From positions 1 to 36,258 of IMG/VR virus record IMGVR_UViG_3300046005_001691: a DNA stretch of 36,258 bases; one strand, 5' to 3'. The notes under the pieces were generated by a model. The model had not been told where the DNA came from, made no database searches, and saw only the letters and a list, made by a program, of their open reading frames with translations. Positions 13,337-19,223 of the stretch are shown piece by piece (the first letter of the stretch is position 1; each line of letters opens with the position of its first letter). Source of the DNA: a virus. A program made the translations under genes and the position numbers.

Positions 13337-14211
13337 GCCTGACCTTTAATGAAGACCCGAGTTCATCCCGCGCTTTGTCACAAACCGATTTAGGAACCAC
13401 CATGACCATCGACGAACTCGAAGCCTACATTACTGCTCGCGGCTACTGCGTCCAGCGCGAGGGCGCCAGCCTCACCGCCGGGGGCGGCCTCGACCTCGGC
13501 AGCCTGACCACGCTGCCGGAGGGCGCCAGCCTCACCGCCGGGGGCTACCTCGACCTCGGCAGCCTGACCACGCTGCCGGAGGGCGCCGGCCTCACCGCCG
13601 GGGGCGACCTCTACCTCGGCAGCCTGACCACGCTGCCGGAGGGCGCCAGCCTCACCGCCGGGGGCTACCTCGGCCTCGGCCGCCTGACCACGCTGCCGGA
13701 GGGCGCCGGCCTCACCGCCGGGGGCTACCTCGGCCTCCGCAGCCTGACCAGCGAAACCCAACGCTACCAAGGCAAGACGATCCGCCTCCGCACCATCGAC
13801 GGCATTTGCACCCGGCTCATCAAACAGCGGACGGTCGGCGGCGTGACGGTCTGGAGCGCGCAATACTTCAGGGGCGACCTTACCAACGACCCCCGCTGCT
13901 ACGTCGCGCAAGACGGAGACGAGTACGCCCACGGCGAGACCGCTGAAAAGGCGATGCGGGACCTGCGGTTCAAGGTTGCTCAGCGCGATCTGGACCCGGC
14001 CGAACTGGTTGCGGACATCAAGCGCCGGGGGACGGTGACGTTCAACGACTACCGGCTGCTCACGGGCGCCTGCGAGTCTGGACTGTCGGAGGGCCTGCGG
14101 GCTCTCGGCAAGGAAGGCGCGGAGGAGATGCCGCTCGGCGAGGCGCTGGCGTTGTGCTCCGGCGCATACGGCGGCAGCACGTTCCGCAAGCTCATGGGGG
14201 TCGCGCAATGA
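13333..14211 (+). CDS. Solenoid repeat protein with five 20-residue repeats (292 aa)
   Basis: The start is GTG at 13333 (4-bp overlap with NinB) or possibly the ATG at 13402 (MTIDELEAYI); the former gives 292 residues. Residues about 43-140 are a tandem 20-residue repeat of the form GASLTAGG-x-L-D-L-GSLTTLPE. It resembles the 'LPEGL-TVGG-x-LDL' leucine-rich-like solenoid repeats of many phage proteins, predicted to form a beta-helix. A non-repeated C-terminal domain follows (TIRLRTIDGICTRLIKQRTVGG, then YRLLTGACESGLSEGLRALG), which looks like an enzymatic or binding module. The antisense strand has a long open frame as a by-product of the repeat. Function unknown. Confidence 0.75.
   Translation: MSLTFNEDPSSSRALSQTDLGTTMTIDELEAYITARGYCVQREGASLTAGGGLDLGSLTTLPEGASLTAGGYLDLGSLTTLPEGAGLTAGGDLYLGSLTTLPEGASLTAGGYLGLGRLTTLPEGAGLTAGGYLGLRSLTSETQRYQGKTIRLRTIDGICTRLIKQRTVGGVTVWSAQYFRGDLTNDPRCYVAQDGDEYAHGETAEKAMRDLRFKVAQRDLDPAELVADIKRRGTVTFNDYRLLTGACESGLSEGLRALGKEGAEEMPLGEALALCSGAYGGSTFRKLMGVAQ
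13459..13752 (+). repeat. 60-bp tandem coding repeats (about 4.9 copies)
   Basis: Units begin at 13459, 13519, 13579, 13639 and 13699 with near identity at DNA level (gagggcgcc... / ...acgctgccg). Differences cluster at a few codons: Gly/Tyr/Asp before Leu, Asp/Tyr/Gly after it, and Ser/Gly in GAS/GAG. Such identity implies recent expansion or gene conversion, so copy number probably varies between isolates. Confidence 0.92.
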
Positions 14212-14390
14212 CCAAGGAACTAAAGGAAGCGAGAGAGAGGTTGGAAGACGCCATCGACTGTTCTGGCGCCGCTCGCGAGGATGACGAGTTCGTCGTCGTC
14301 TACCGCGCCATGCTCCTCGCCATCTGCCGTCTTCTCGGCGCCCTTTCTCATACGGGAGGCGGGGATGTCTCATACGGGAGGCGGGGATGA
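14208..14390 (+). CDS. Hypothetical small protein (60 aa)
   Basis: A 60-residue protein starting at 14208 (MTKELKEARERLEDAI), with ATGA overlaps at both ends. It is helical throughout, with an acidic middle (AAREDDEFVVVYRAMLLAICRL). Its last codons are formed by a perfect 22-bp duplication (14346-14389), giving GGGDV and then a shifted reading. The natural C-terminus before the duplication was probably eight residues shorter or different. Function unknown. Confidence 0.6.
   Translation: MTKELKEARERLEDAIDCSGAAREDDEFVVVYRAMLLAICRLLGALSHTGGGDVSYGRRG
14346..14389 (+). repeat. Perfect 22-bp tandem duplication covering a ribosome site and start codon
   Basis: Two identical 22-base units at 14346-14367 and 14368-14389, each with GGGAGG five bases before an ATG. 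The second ATG starts the MazG-like gene (14387). The first (14365) opens a frame of only nine codons. A recent slippage event, since no differences have accumulated. Confidence 0.93.
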
Positions 14391-14680
14391 GTGACGCGCC
14401 GTCCCAAGCCCAAGAACACGACAGGCCAGCGACCGTTTCAACTGGCGAATACAGCATCGGTAGCAACGTACTTCCCGGCCTCTCGAAGCTGGTCGAGGAG
14501 TGCGGGGAAGTCGTGCAGGCGGTCGGTAAGATCATGGGCGCACATGGCTTCGTGACGCATTGGGACGGCTCCGATCTCAAGGAGCGCTTGGAGGATGAGA
14601 TGGCTGACCTCTGGGCCGCTCCAGCTACTCGGCTGGGTGAGCCATCTGGGCAACAAATCGTGGACCGACTGCACGGCTGA
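14387..14680 (+). CDS. MazG-like NTP pyrophosphohydrolase, frameshifted (97 aa as read)
   Basis: The first about 76 residues match MazG-like pyrophosphohydrolases, which hydrolyse NTPs or alarmones: LPGLSKLVEECGEVVQAVGK carries the E-E-x-x-E metal site, and LEDEMADLWAA the second E-x-x-D site. After DLWAA the frame becomes unlike the family (PATRLGEPSGQQIVD) and stops at 14680. In the +1 frame the family-like sequence continues (QLLGWVSHLGN, then ERLARLVEVVAKKRGW, NIYGL) to a TAG at 14742-14744, overlapping the next ATG by 11 bases. One extra base near 14620 (GCCGCTCCAG against GCCGCCCAG) would account for this. It is either a real inactivation, a sequencing error, or an unusual frameshift; no slippery heptamer is visible. 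Confidence 0.7.
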   Translation: MSDAPSQAQEHDRPATVSTGEYSIGSNVLPGLSKLVEECGEVVQAVGKIMGAHGFVTHWDGSDLKERLEDEMADLWAAPATRLGEPSGQQIVDRLHG

Positions 14681-14733
14681 AAGGTTGGCCCGGCTGGTCG
14701 AGGTCGTCGCGAAGAAGCGAGGCTGGAACATTT

Positions 14734-14922
14734 ATGGCCTTTAGCCCGTCAGAAACGGCCCGCTTTACAGCCGCTGTCCATCGTCGTGAGGCGGAGGTTC
14801 GCCGGGCGTCTGAATACGCTCACCAGCGGGAGTTTGCCGAGGTTCTGGACCAATGGGCCAACGACGCCGAACACCGCGCCACAGAGGCCGAGAGAGGCCA
14901 GCAGGGGGAGTTGTTCGCATGA
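14734..14922 (+). CDS. Hypothetical helical protein (62 aa)
   Basis: A 62-residue protein (MAFSPSETARFTAAVHRREA...) consisting of one long charged helix or coiled coil, ending EAERGQQGELFA. A GELF-type end resembles clamp- or polymerase-associated tails but is too short to be evidence. It starts within the last codons of the repaired MazG frame and overlaps the next gene by 4 bp, with GGGGGAG at its end serving that gene as ribosome site. Function unknown. Confidence 0.6.
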   Translation: MAFSPSETARFTAAVHRREAEVRRASEYAHQREFAEVLDQWANDAEHRATEAERGQQGELFA

Positions 14923-15179
14923 GGATGAGCCCTCGCCTGCTCGATCTGGCGTCCGCCGCTGCCTACCTGTCGCTCCCGCTTGCTGCGGTGCGTCGGCTGG
15001 CCGCTGGCCGCGTCCTGATCGACGGGCGAGCGCGTTGGGATCGGGTCGCGCTAGACGCATGGCTTGACGAACAGCGGGGCGTTCGCGTTCAGTCACCGGC
15101 CAACGAAAACCCCAGCCCTGCGGATGCCGCCCTTGCCCGCTTCCTTGCGACCGCGCGACATGCTCCCCGGCGTTCATAG
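14919..15179 (+). CDS. Excisionase-like/HTH_17 DNA-binding protein
   Basis: An 86-residue protein starting at 14919 (MRMSPRLLDL) or 14925, with GGGGGAG upstream. Residues 5-50 are a MerR/Xis-type winged helix: LLDLASAAAYLSLPLAAVRRL, then RVLIDGRARWDRVALDAWLDE, in which the final W-x-R-x-x-L-D-A-W-L is typical of the HTH_17/AlpA-Xis group that helps integrase bend the attachment site. It lies directly before and overlapping the integrase, the classic place of xis. An AlpA-like activator of int is the alternative. Confidence 0.75.
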   Translation: MRMSPRLLDLASAAAYLSLPLAAVRRLAAGRVLIDGRARWDRVALDAWLDEQRGVRVQSPANENPSPADAALARFLATARHAPRRS

Positions 15180-16233
15180 GGTTCGCGCCAAGGCGGGCGG
15201 CGGCAAGCTGGCCGAGTATTGGTACGCATGGCGGGGCGGGCCGCGCATCCTCAAAGCCGTGGCCGCTGGGGAGACCGCCCTAGCCCGCGAGATCGCCCGC
15301 CAGCTATCCGCCGCGACCGCAGCCTATCAGGAGGCCATGCGCCCCGCTCGCGCTGACGCGTTCCTGTCTGGCCTGATTACCCAATACCTGACCGGCGAGG
15401 ACGGCAAGCCGCCGCCCCATCTGGCCAAGCTCGCCACCCGGACGCAGCGGGATATCCGCCTTGCGCTAGACGTCGTTCGCGTCGACCTGGGCGAAATGGA
15501 GTTGGACGCGCTCAAAGCCAAAGGCGCCCGCCGCGCGCTTCTGGACTGGCGAGACCGCTACGCATCGACGCCGCGCACCGCTGACGCCCGCATGGAAGCC
15601 CTAGCCCGCGTCCTGTCATGGGCGGTCGAATGCGATCTGATCGAAGCGAACCCGCTGGAAAAGTGGCCCCGCCTCTACAGCGTCAACCGGGCGGATGCGA
15701 TCTGGACGAAGGCGGATTTGGTCAAGCTGTTGAAGGGAGCCCCGGCGCCGTTCCGCACCGCGATCCTGTTCGCAATCCTGACCGGCCTTCGCGGGGGCGA
15801 TCTGGTCAAGATCACATGGCATCAGGTCGGGAGCGACGGCATCCGGCTCCGCACGTCGAAAAGCGGGGGGAAGCGATCCGCCGTCATTCCCCTGACCCGG
15901 AAGCTGCGCGCTCTGCTAAACAAGATTGGACGCCGCGACGTCGGAACCGTCCTTGTCAGCGCCACCGGCAAGCCTTGGACGCTGGGCGGGCTAAAGACGG
16001 CAATTCAGCGAGAGAAGACCGCCAAGGGCATCACCGGCCTGCGGTTCCACGACCTACGCGGGACAGCGGCGACGAACTTTATACGCGAGGGGTTGCCGGT
16101 CGCGGACGTGGCGATGATCCTTGGATGGGATCAACAGCGCACCGCCGCGCTGGCAAGCTATGTAACCGCCGACGCTGTTGCAGCGGGCATGCTGAAACGG
16201 CTAGAGAGGAACAGATCGGGGACGGGTTTGTAA
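15160..16233 (+). CDS. int: Tyrosine recombinase integrase
   Basis: A 357-residue integrase reading to 16233 that recombines attP with a bacterial attB and, with the excisionase, reverses it. I chose the ATG at 15160 (MLPGVHRVRAK) since related integrases start near this point; an ATG at 15124 would add 12 residues. The arm-binding and core-binding domains cover about 1-165 (AEYWYAWRGGPRIL at the start). The catalytic domain shows TGLRGGDLVKI (first Arg), TSKSGGKR (Lys), RFHDLRGTAATNF (His-x-x-Arg), ILGWDQQRT (Trp in place of the second His), and Tyr in LASYVTADAV. The gene ends inside the first arm-type repeat of attP. Confidence 0.93.
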   Translation: MLPGVHRVRAKAGGGKLAEYWYAWRGGPRILKAVAAGETALAREIARQLSAATAAYQEAMRPARADAFLSGLITQYLTGEDGKPPPHLAKLATRTQRDIRLALDVVRVDLGEMELDALKAKGARRALLDWRDRYASTPRTADARMEALARVLSWAVECDLIEANPLEKWPRLYSVNRADAIWTKADLVKLLKGAPAPFRTAILFAILTGLRGGDLVKITWHQVGSDGIRLRTSKSGGKRSAVIPLTRKLRALLNKIGRRDVGTVLVSATGKPWTLGGLKTAIQREKTAKGITGLRFHDLRGTAATNFIREGLPVADVAMILGWDQQRTAALASYVTADAVAAGMLKRLERNRSGTGL

Positions 16234-16449
16234 AAGATCGGACGGGGCCTGTAAAAATGCCCGGTCAACGATCTAGCAGCGAGCGCGGAAAACCCTTACA
16301 GCGCAAGCGATAGCCGGCTTAGCTCAGATGGTAGAGCAGCGGTTTTGTAATCGGGCAAACAGCGCCGAAAAATCAATGCACCGGGTGTAAAAGATCGGGC
16401 CATCTGCCGTCGATCCGTAAAGGGTTGCGGGGGTCTGTGTAAAAGGCCG
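16229..16449 (+). other. attP: four TGTAAAA arm-type repeats around a tRNA-derived core
   Basis: Direct repeats TGTAAAAgatcgg at 16229-16241, TGTAAAAatgc at 16250-16260, TGTAAAAgatcggg at 16386-16399 and TGTAAAAggccg at 16438-16449. Two lie on each side of the tRNA-like core (16313-16351), the arrangement of integrase arm-binding sites. The first overlaps the integrase stop codon. Otherwise the 231-base gap 16234-16464 holds no gene. A weak stem before four Ts near 16440-16460 might end spanin transcription. Confidence 0.7.
16313..16351 (+). other. attP core: 5' half of tRNA-Thr(UGU) gene
   Basis: The segment reads as tRNA from its first base: acceptor GCCGGCT, TA, D arm GCTC-AGATGGTA-GAGC, A, anticodon stem GCGGT and loop TTTGTAA with anticodon TGT. 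It then departs from tRNA at 16352, with no variable loop, T arm or 3' acceptor. It is therefore not a functional tRNA. It marks the host attachment site as a tRNA-Thr(UGU) gene with crossover near the anticodon loop. Confidence 0.82.
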
Positions 16450-16464
16450 CAGCCCTTAAGGCCG

Positions 16465-16749
16465 TCACTTCCACAGCTTCCACCAGGGCCGGGCCGTCAC
16501 CGTATCTCGGTGAGCGTCCACGATAGCCACGGCTGCGGCTCTACGCCCATCGCACACGGTCAGCGCGGCCTCTTGGCGTAGTGCCAGCGCCCCAAGGTCG
16601 CCAACGGTCTCCAGCGGCCCGACGTCGGCCCTAGGGCAGGCTTCCCGCAGGATCGGCGGGACGTTGATCGTTAGGGGCTTGGGGCTCCCCGCGCATGACG
16701 CCAAGAGACCCGCGCAGAGCATCACGAAAAGCGGGATCGAGGCGCGCAT
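16465..16749 (-). CDS. Outer-membrane spanin subunit (Rz1-like lipoprotein)
   Basis: A 94-residue lipoprotein starting at 16749 (MRASIPLFVML), with GGGGG upstream. The signal peptide ends in a lipobox LLASC, cysteine at about residue 19. Pro-rich residues follow (GSPKPLTINVPP), as in Rz1. It starts inside the inner-membrane spanin gene in another frame (16631-16749), the nested Rz/Rz1 arrangement. It is exported, lipidated, and fuses outer to inner membrane with its partner in the last step of lysis. The C-terminal helix (AALTVCDGRRAAAVAIVD) is longer than in lambda Rz1. Confidence 0.87.
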   Translation of the reverse strand: MRASIPLFVMLCAGLLASCAGSPKPLTINVPPILREACPRADVGPLETVGDLGALALRQEAALTVCDGRRAAAVAIVDAHRDTVTARPWWKLWK

Positions 16750-16993
16750 CGGCCCCCGGTGCTGACTGGACGACATCGACTTGCCTTTCCGCTTCCTGAC
16801 GCACGACCACTTCTGTTCGCAGCGTCCGCTCAACAATGCCCGTGGTCTGTTCGGCGAGGGCTTGGCCCTGTTCGGCGACTTCGGCGCGGGCCTTGGCATC
16901 CTTGGCCGCTCGCCATTGGAACCAGCCGATGGCCAGCAGCAGGGCAAGCGCGAGGGCGGCTAGCGAGGCGATTAGCGCGCGGGCTTGGGTCAT
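16631..16993 (-). CDS. Inner-membrane spanin subunit (Rz-like)
   Basis: A 120-residue protein starting at 16993 (MTQARALIASL), overlapping the endolysin stop by 4 bp; an in-frame upstream ATG at 17050 lies inside endolysin. A single N-terminal membrane segment (residues about 6-27, LAALALALLLAIGWF) is followed by a periplasmic coiled coil (AAKDAKARAEVAEQGQALAE) and a Pro-rich tail. That is the shape of an i-spanin. Together with the embedded lipoprotein gene it completes a gram-negative lysis cassette. Confidence 0.86.
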   Translation of the reverse strand: MTQARALIASLAALALALLLAIGWFQWRAAKDAKARAEVAEQGQALAEQTTGIVERTLRTEVVVRQEAERQVDVVQSAPGADARLDPAFRDALRGSLGVMRGEPQAPNDQRPADPAGSLP

Positions 16994-17376
16994 TTGGGAT
17001 AGGCTTTCCAGCTCAGCTCCCAGTGAGGACCATCCCGGAAGCGAACCCAATCACCGCCCCAGGTGATCGGAACGCCAAGTTCCGCCGCAGCCGCCTTCAC
17101 ATGCTTTGCGAGCCGATGATACAGCGGCCAGTCCCACGACACGTCCCCGTTGATGACCGGGGCCAGGTCTACCGCGTGGCCGGTCAGGTGGCGACTGTTC
17201 ATGGTCTTGGTCGCGCCTTGCCCGAACAGTTGGCGTTGCCGGTCAACGGTGCGCCGACCTTCCAGAACGGCGAAGTCCAGATCGGACTTGCGGATGGCAA
17301 GCTGAACGACCTTGACCAGATCGGGATGCACGCCTTCAAGGCGGGCAAGGCTACGGGCGCCGAGAGCAAAGGGCAT
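16990..17376 (-). CDS. Endolysin, M15-type L-alanyl-D-glutamate peptidase
   Basis: A 128-residue peptidoglycan-degrading enzyme of the VanY/peptidase M15_4 family. Zinc ligands are visible in SRHLTGHAVDL (His63, Asp70) and DGPHWEL (His118), and ERRT-type substrate residues appear as EGRRTVDRQRQLF. Length and motif order match the T5/phi-type L-Ala-D-Glu endopeptidases. No signal peptide or SAR segment, so it needs a holin to reach the wall. Start at 17376, with AGGA upstream in an otherwise AT-rich leader. It overlaps the spanin gene by 4 bp. Confidence 0.93.
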   Translation of the reverse strand: MPFALGARSLARLEGVHPDLVKVVQLAIRKSDLDFAVLEGRRTVDRQRQLFGQGATKTMNSRHLTGHAVDLAPVINGDVSWDWPLYHRLAKHVKAAAAELGVPITWGGDWVRFRDGPHWELSWKAYPK

Positions 17377-17397
17377 AGATTGTTCCTGTGTTGAAAA

Positions 17398-17514
17398 CTA
17401 CCGGCGCGACGGATCGACCGCCCGCCTCATCGCCCACCGCGCCAGAACGACGCCGCACGCGAGAACAGAGCCGACGCCCAGCGCAAAGCCGCACGCGAAC
17501 GCCAGCAGACCCAT
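17398..17514 (-). CDS. Tiny membrane protein (38 aa), overlapping frame
   Basis: A 38-residue frame starting at 17514 with GGGGTGGGGG just upstream. It is hydrophobic from residue 3 (LLAFACGFALGVGSVLACGVVLA), then basic (RWAMRRAVDPSRR). It overlaps the 46-residue frame in a different phase for 88 bases. Its place directly before endolysin suggests a holin or antiholin-like peptide. The codons are natural for this genome but length gives little statistical support. Confidence 0.45.
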   Translation of the reverse strand: MGLLAFACGFALGVGSVLACGVVLARWAMRRAVDPSRR

Positions 17515-17567
17515 GCGACCCCCACCCCGATAACGATGCCTTCCACGACGTGGACGAGTGGCCACAT
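17427..17567 (-). CDS. Tiny membrane protein (46 aa)
   Basis: A 46-residue frame starting at 17567, sharing one base with the previous stop (TGATG), which argues for coupled translation. One membrane segment near the start (WPLVHVVEGIVIGVGVAWVCW) is followed by a basic amphipathic tail (RSRAALRWASALFSRAASFW). It lies two genes before endolysin. It may be a pinholin-like or lysis-timing peptide, but no family is recognised. Confidence 0.5.
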   Translation of the reverse strand: MWPLVHVVEGIVIGVGVAWVCWRSRAALRWASALFSRAASFWRGGR

Positions 17568-17731
17568 CAGCCGGGGTCAGGATCTACCGGGAGCGCAGCG
17601 GGCGCCGGATGCTTGCCCTTGCCGAGCCGCTTCAGCTTCACGCGGTAGCCCGCATCGACCATCGCCTGCACCCATTCGGCGCGTCGGGCGTACCACTCGT
17701 CGTGGCGGCGCTTGGCTTCCTCGGGGGTCAT
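17567..17731 (-). CDS. Hypothetical protein (54 aa)
   Basis: A 54-residue soluble protein starting at 17731 (MTPEEAKRRHDEWYARR), overlapping the phosphoesterase stop by 4 bp. A charged helix is followed by a basic Lys/Gly-rich tail (VKLKRLGKGKHPAP). No membrane segment, so not a holin. The R-H-D-E-W-Y-x-R-R helix is reminiscent of small phage proteins of unknown function. No assignment. Confidence 0.55.
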   Translation of the reverse strand: MTPEEAKRRHDEWYARRAEWVQAMVDAGYRVKLKRLGKGKHPAPAALPVDPDPG

Positions 17732-18876
17732 GCGGCGGCGCTCTTGCCAGCGTCCCACTTCGCCCGGCGCCAGGTCAGATACTCCGCCGCCTCCTCTAGC
17801 GAGAAGAACGGCTTAATGTAGCGCACCGGATCGTCGGCATAGTCAGGGTCAATCACAGCGGCCATTGACCGCGCCCAGTTGGATTCCTTGAAGCCCTTTT
17901 CCTTCGCGTAGTGGTCGAAGTCCTTATACGTCCCTACGCGGAAGCCGTGGCAAAGCCGGGCCGGATCGTTATGCCAGATCGGAATATAGCCGCTCGTGTG
18001 CCGGTGGCCGCAGGCTAGGATATGGTCGCGATGGTCAAACAGCGTTTGACGCACGAGCGCGTGAGCCGGGTTGAATTGCGAGCCGCCGGGGAAGTCGTGG
18101 CGGACGTTCATCGTGAACTCGGCCCCGCCCGGCAGGCACACCCGCATCCGGGCGCCGACGTTTTCGTACAGGCCCGGCAGCTTTTTCAGCCGGTGGATCA
18201 CCTCCGACACGTCGCCCTTTTGTGTGTTCCAGGTGTCGTGATTGCCGCCGACCGTCACCAGCCACGGGATCTCTGTCAGCACCCACTCGATCAGGGTCAG
18301 TGCCTGACGGCTCGTGACCTCCTGATTGGCATAGAGGCCCATGAGCCGCCCGACCCAGTTATTCGTTGTGTCGCCAATGTTGACGGCCATCATGCCGGGC
18401 GTGTCGCGACAGGTGGCGATATCGCGTTCAAGGTCGGACCACGCACAACCGGGATCGTCGATGTGGGGATCGCCGAAGAACGCCACGGCAATCGGGCCGG
18501 GCATGGAGACGCGAAGTGTTTGAAGCTTGGCGGCATCGTCAAACGCCTTGCGCTTCAGGTGTCGGACCTTGAGCTGGTCGATCAGCTCGCGCGCGTTCGG
18601 CTCGCCGTCGTCAGGCAGGCTATCAACCTCAAATATCGGCGCGTTCTGGCGAGGCTTGAACCGCTCCGGATCGGGCTTTAGTCCATACTTGGCCTCGGCT
18701 GTTTTGAGCCGGTCATAGACGCCGTTTCGGTTGATGCCGAGCCGGTCGGCGGCCTCGCGGATCGCGCTGCCCTCGAAAGAGCCCCGCCCCGGATCAAGGG
18801 GAAAGCCCTCCTCCAGGCACTCGTTGATCGTCTCACACAGATGCTCTAGCCGTTCCCGGCTCCAAGGCGTGGTCAT
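17728..18876 (-). CDS. Metallophosphoesterase with N-terminal HTH domain (382 aa)
   Basis: A calcineurin-like phosphoesterase. Metal-binding motifs appear in order: FFGDPHID (GDxH), VNIGDTTNNW (GDxxN), VGGNHDTW (GNHD), VRHDFPGG (His), and ACGHRHTSG (GHxH). The first about 70 residues carry an HTH (AIREAADRLGINRNGVYDRL), unusual for a plain phosphatase and suggesting nucleic-acid targeting. Known relatives include DNA repair nucleases (Mre11/SbcD type) and cyclic-nucleotide phosphodiesterases. It lies between holin-like genes and endolysin, a late position. That argues for a role in host DNA degradation, defence evasion or virion maturation rather than replication. Start at 18876. Confidence 0.85.
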   Translation of the reverse strand: MTTPWSRERLEHLCETINECLEEGFPLDPGRGSFEGSAIREAADRLGINRNGVYDRLKTAEAKYGLKPDPERFKPRQNAPIFEVDSLPDDGEPNARELIDQLKVRHLKRKAFDDAAKLQTLRVSMPGPIAVAFFGDPHIDDPGCAWSDLERDIATCRDTPGMMAVNIGDTTNNWVGRLMGLYANQEVTSRQALTLIEWVLTEIPWLVTVGGNHDTWNTQKGDVSEVIHRLKKLPGLYENVGARMRVCLPGGAEFTMNVRHDFPGGSQFNPAHALVRQTLFDHRDHILACGHRHTSGYIPIWHNDPARLCHGFRVGTYKDFDHYAKEKGFKESNWARSMAAVIDPDYADDPVRYIKPFFSLEEAAEYLTWRRAKWDAGKSAAA

Positions 18877-18941
18877 GCGGTATCACCTGTCGAAAGATCA
18901 GCCCGGCCCTTGGGCCAGTGGCCGAAGGCGGAGGGGCGTCT

Positions 18942-19223
18942 TTAAGGCGAGACTTGCTCAGCAGGCGGGGCGGGCGTCGGGCTTCCGCGCCAACCGGCGG
19001 CGAGCTTGGCCCAGTCTACAAGGCTGGCCCCCATCATATAACAGCCCATGACCACGACGTTTTGCGCGACCAGGGCTATCGCCACCCACTTAAGCGCATC
19101 CGCGTCGGTGAGCTTGGCGATGATGACGCCGACCCCAGCAGCGGTGAGCCCGCCTAGTGTGAACGTGTAGATCCGCCGCCACTTGAAGCTGACTTCGGCG
19201 GGCGTGTCGTCAGCCCCGCTCAC
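18942..19223 (-). CDS. Putative holin with two membrane segments (93 aa)
   Basis: A 93-residue protein with two predicted membrane helices: residues about 18-38 (IYTFTLGGLTAAGVGVIIAKL interior) and 45-68 (WVAIALVAQNVVVMGCYMMG). The polar N-terminus and Pro-rich charged C-terminus are in keeping with a class II holin. It comes just before the phosphoesterase and endolysin block and is linked by a 4-bp overlap to another small membrane protein. Holins are not conserved enough to confirm by motif. Confidence 0.65.
   Translation of the reverse strand: MSGADDTPAEVSFKWRRIYTFTLGGLTAAGVGVIIAKLTDADALKWVAIALVAQNVVVMGCYMMGASLVDWAKLAAGWRGSPTPAPPAEQVSP

Noticed and set aside
13390-14580. 396-codon minus-strand open frame with repeats
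   Set aside because: Shadow of the 60-bp repeats and flanking genes on the plus strand, which have proper starts and overlaps.
16313-16390. Complete tRNA gene
   Set aside because: Only the 5' half follows tRNA structure; the anticodon stem, variable loop, T arm and acceptor 3' strand are absent after 16351.
18895-18941. Rho-independent terminator in the gap before the phosphoesterase
   Set aside because: GC-rich inverted repeats (GGCC-CAAG-GGCC) are present but no T run follows on either strand.
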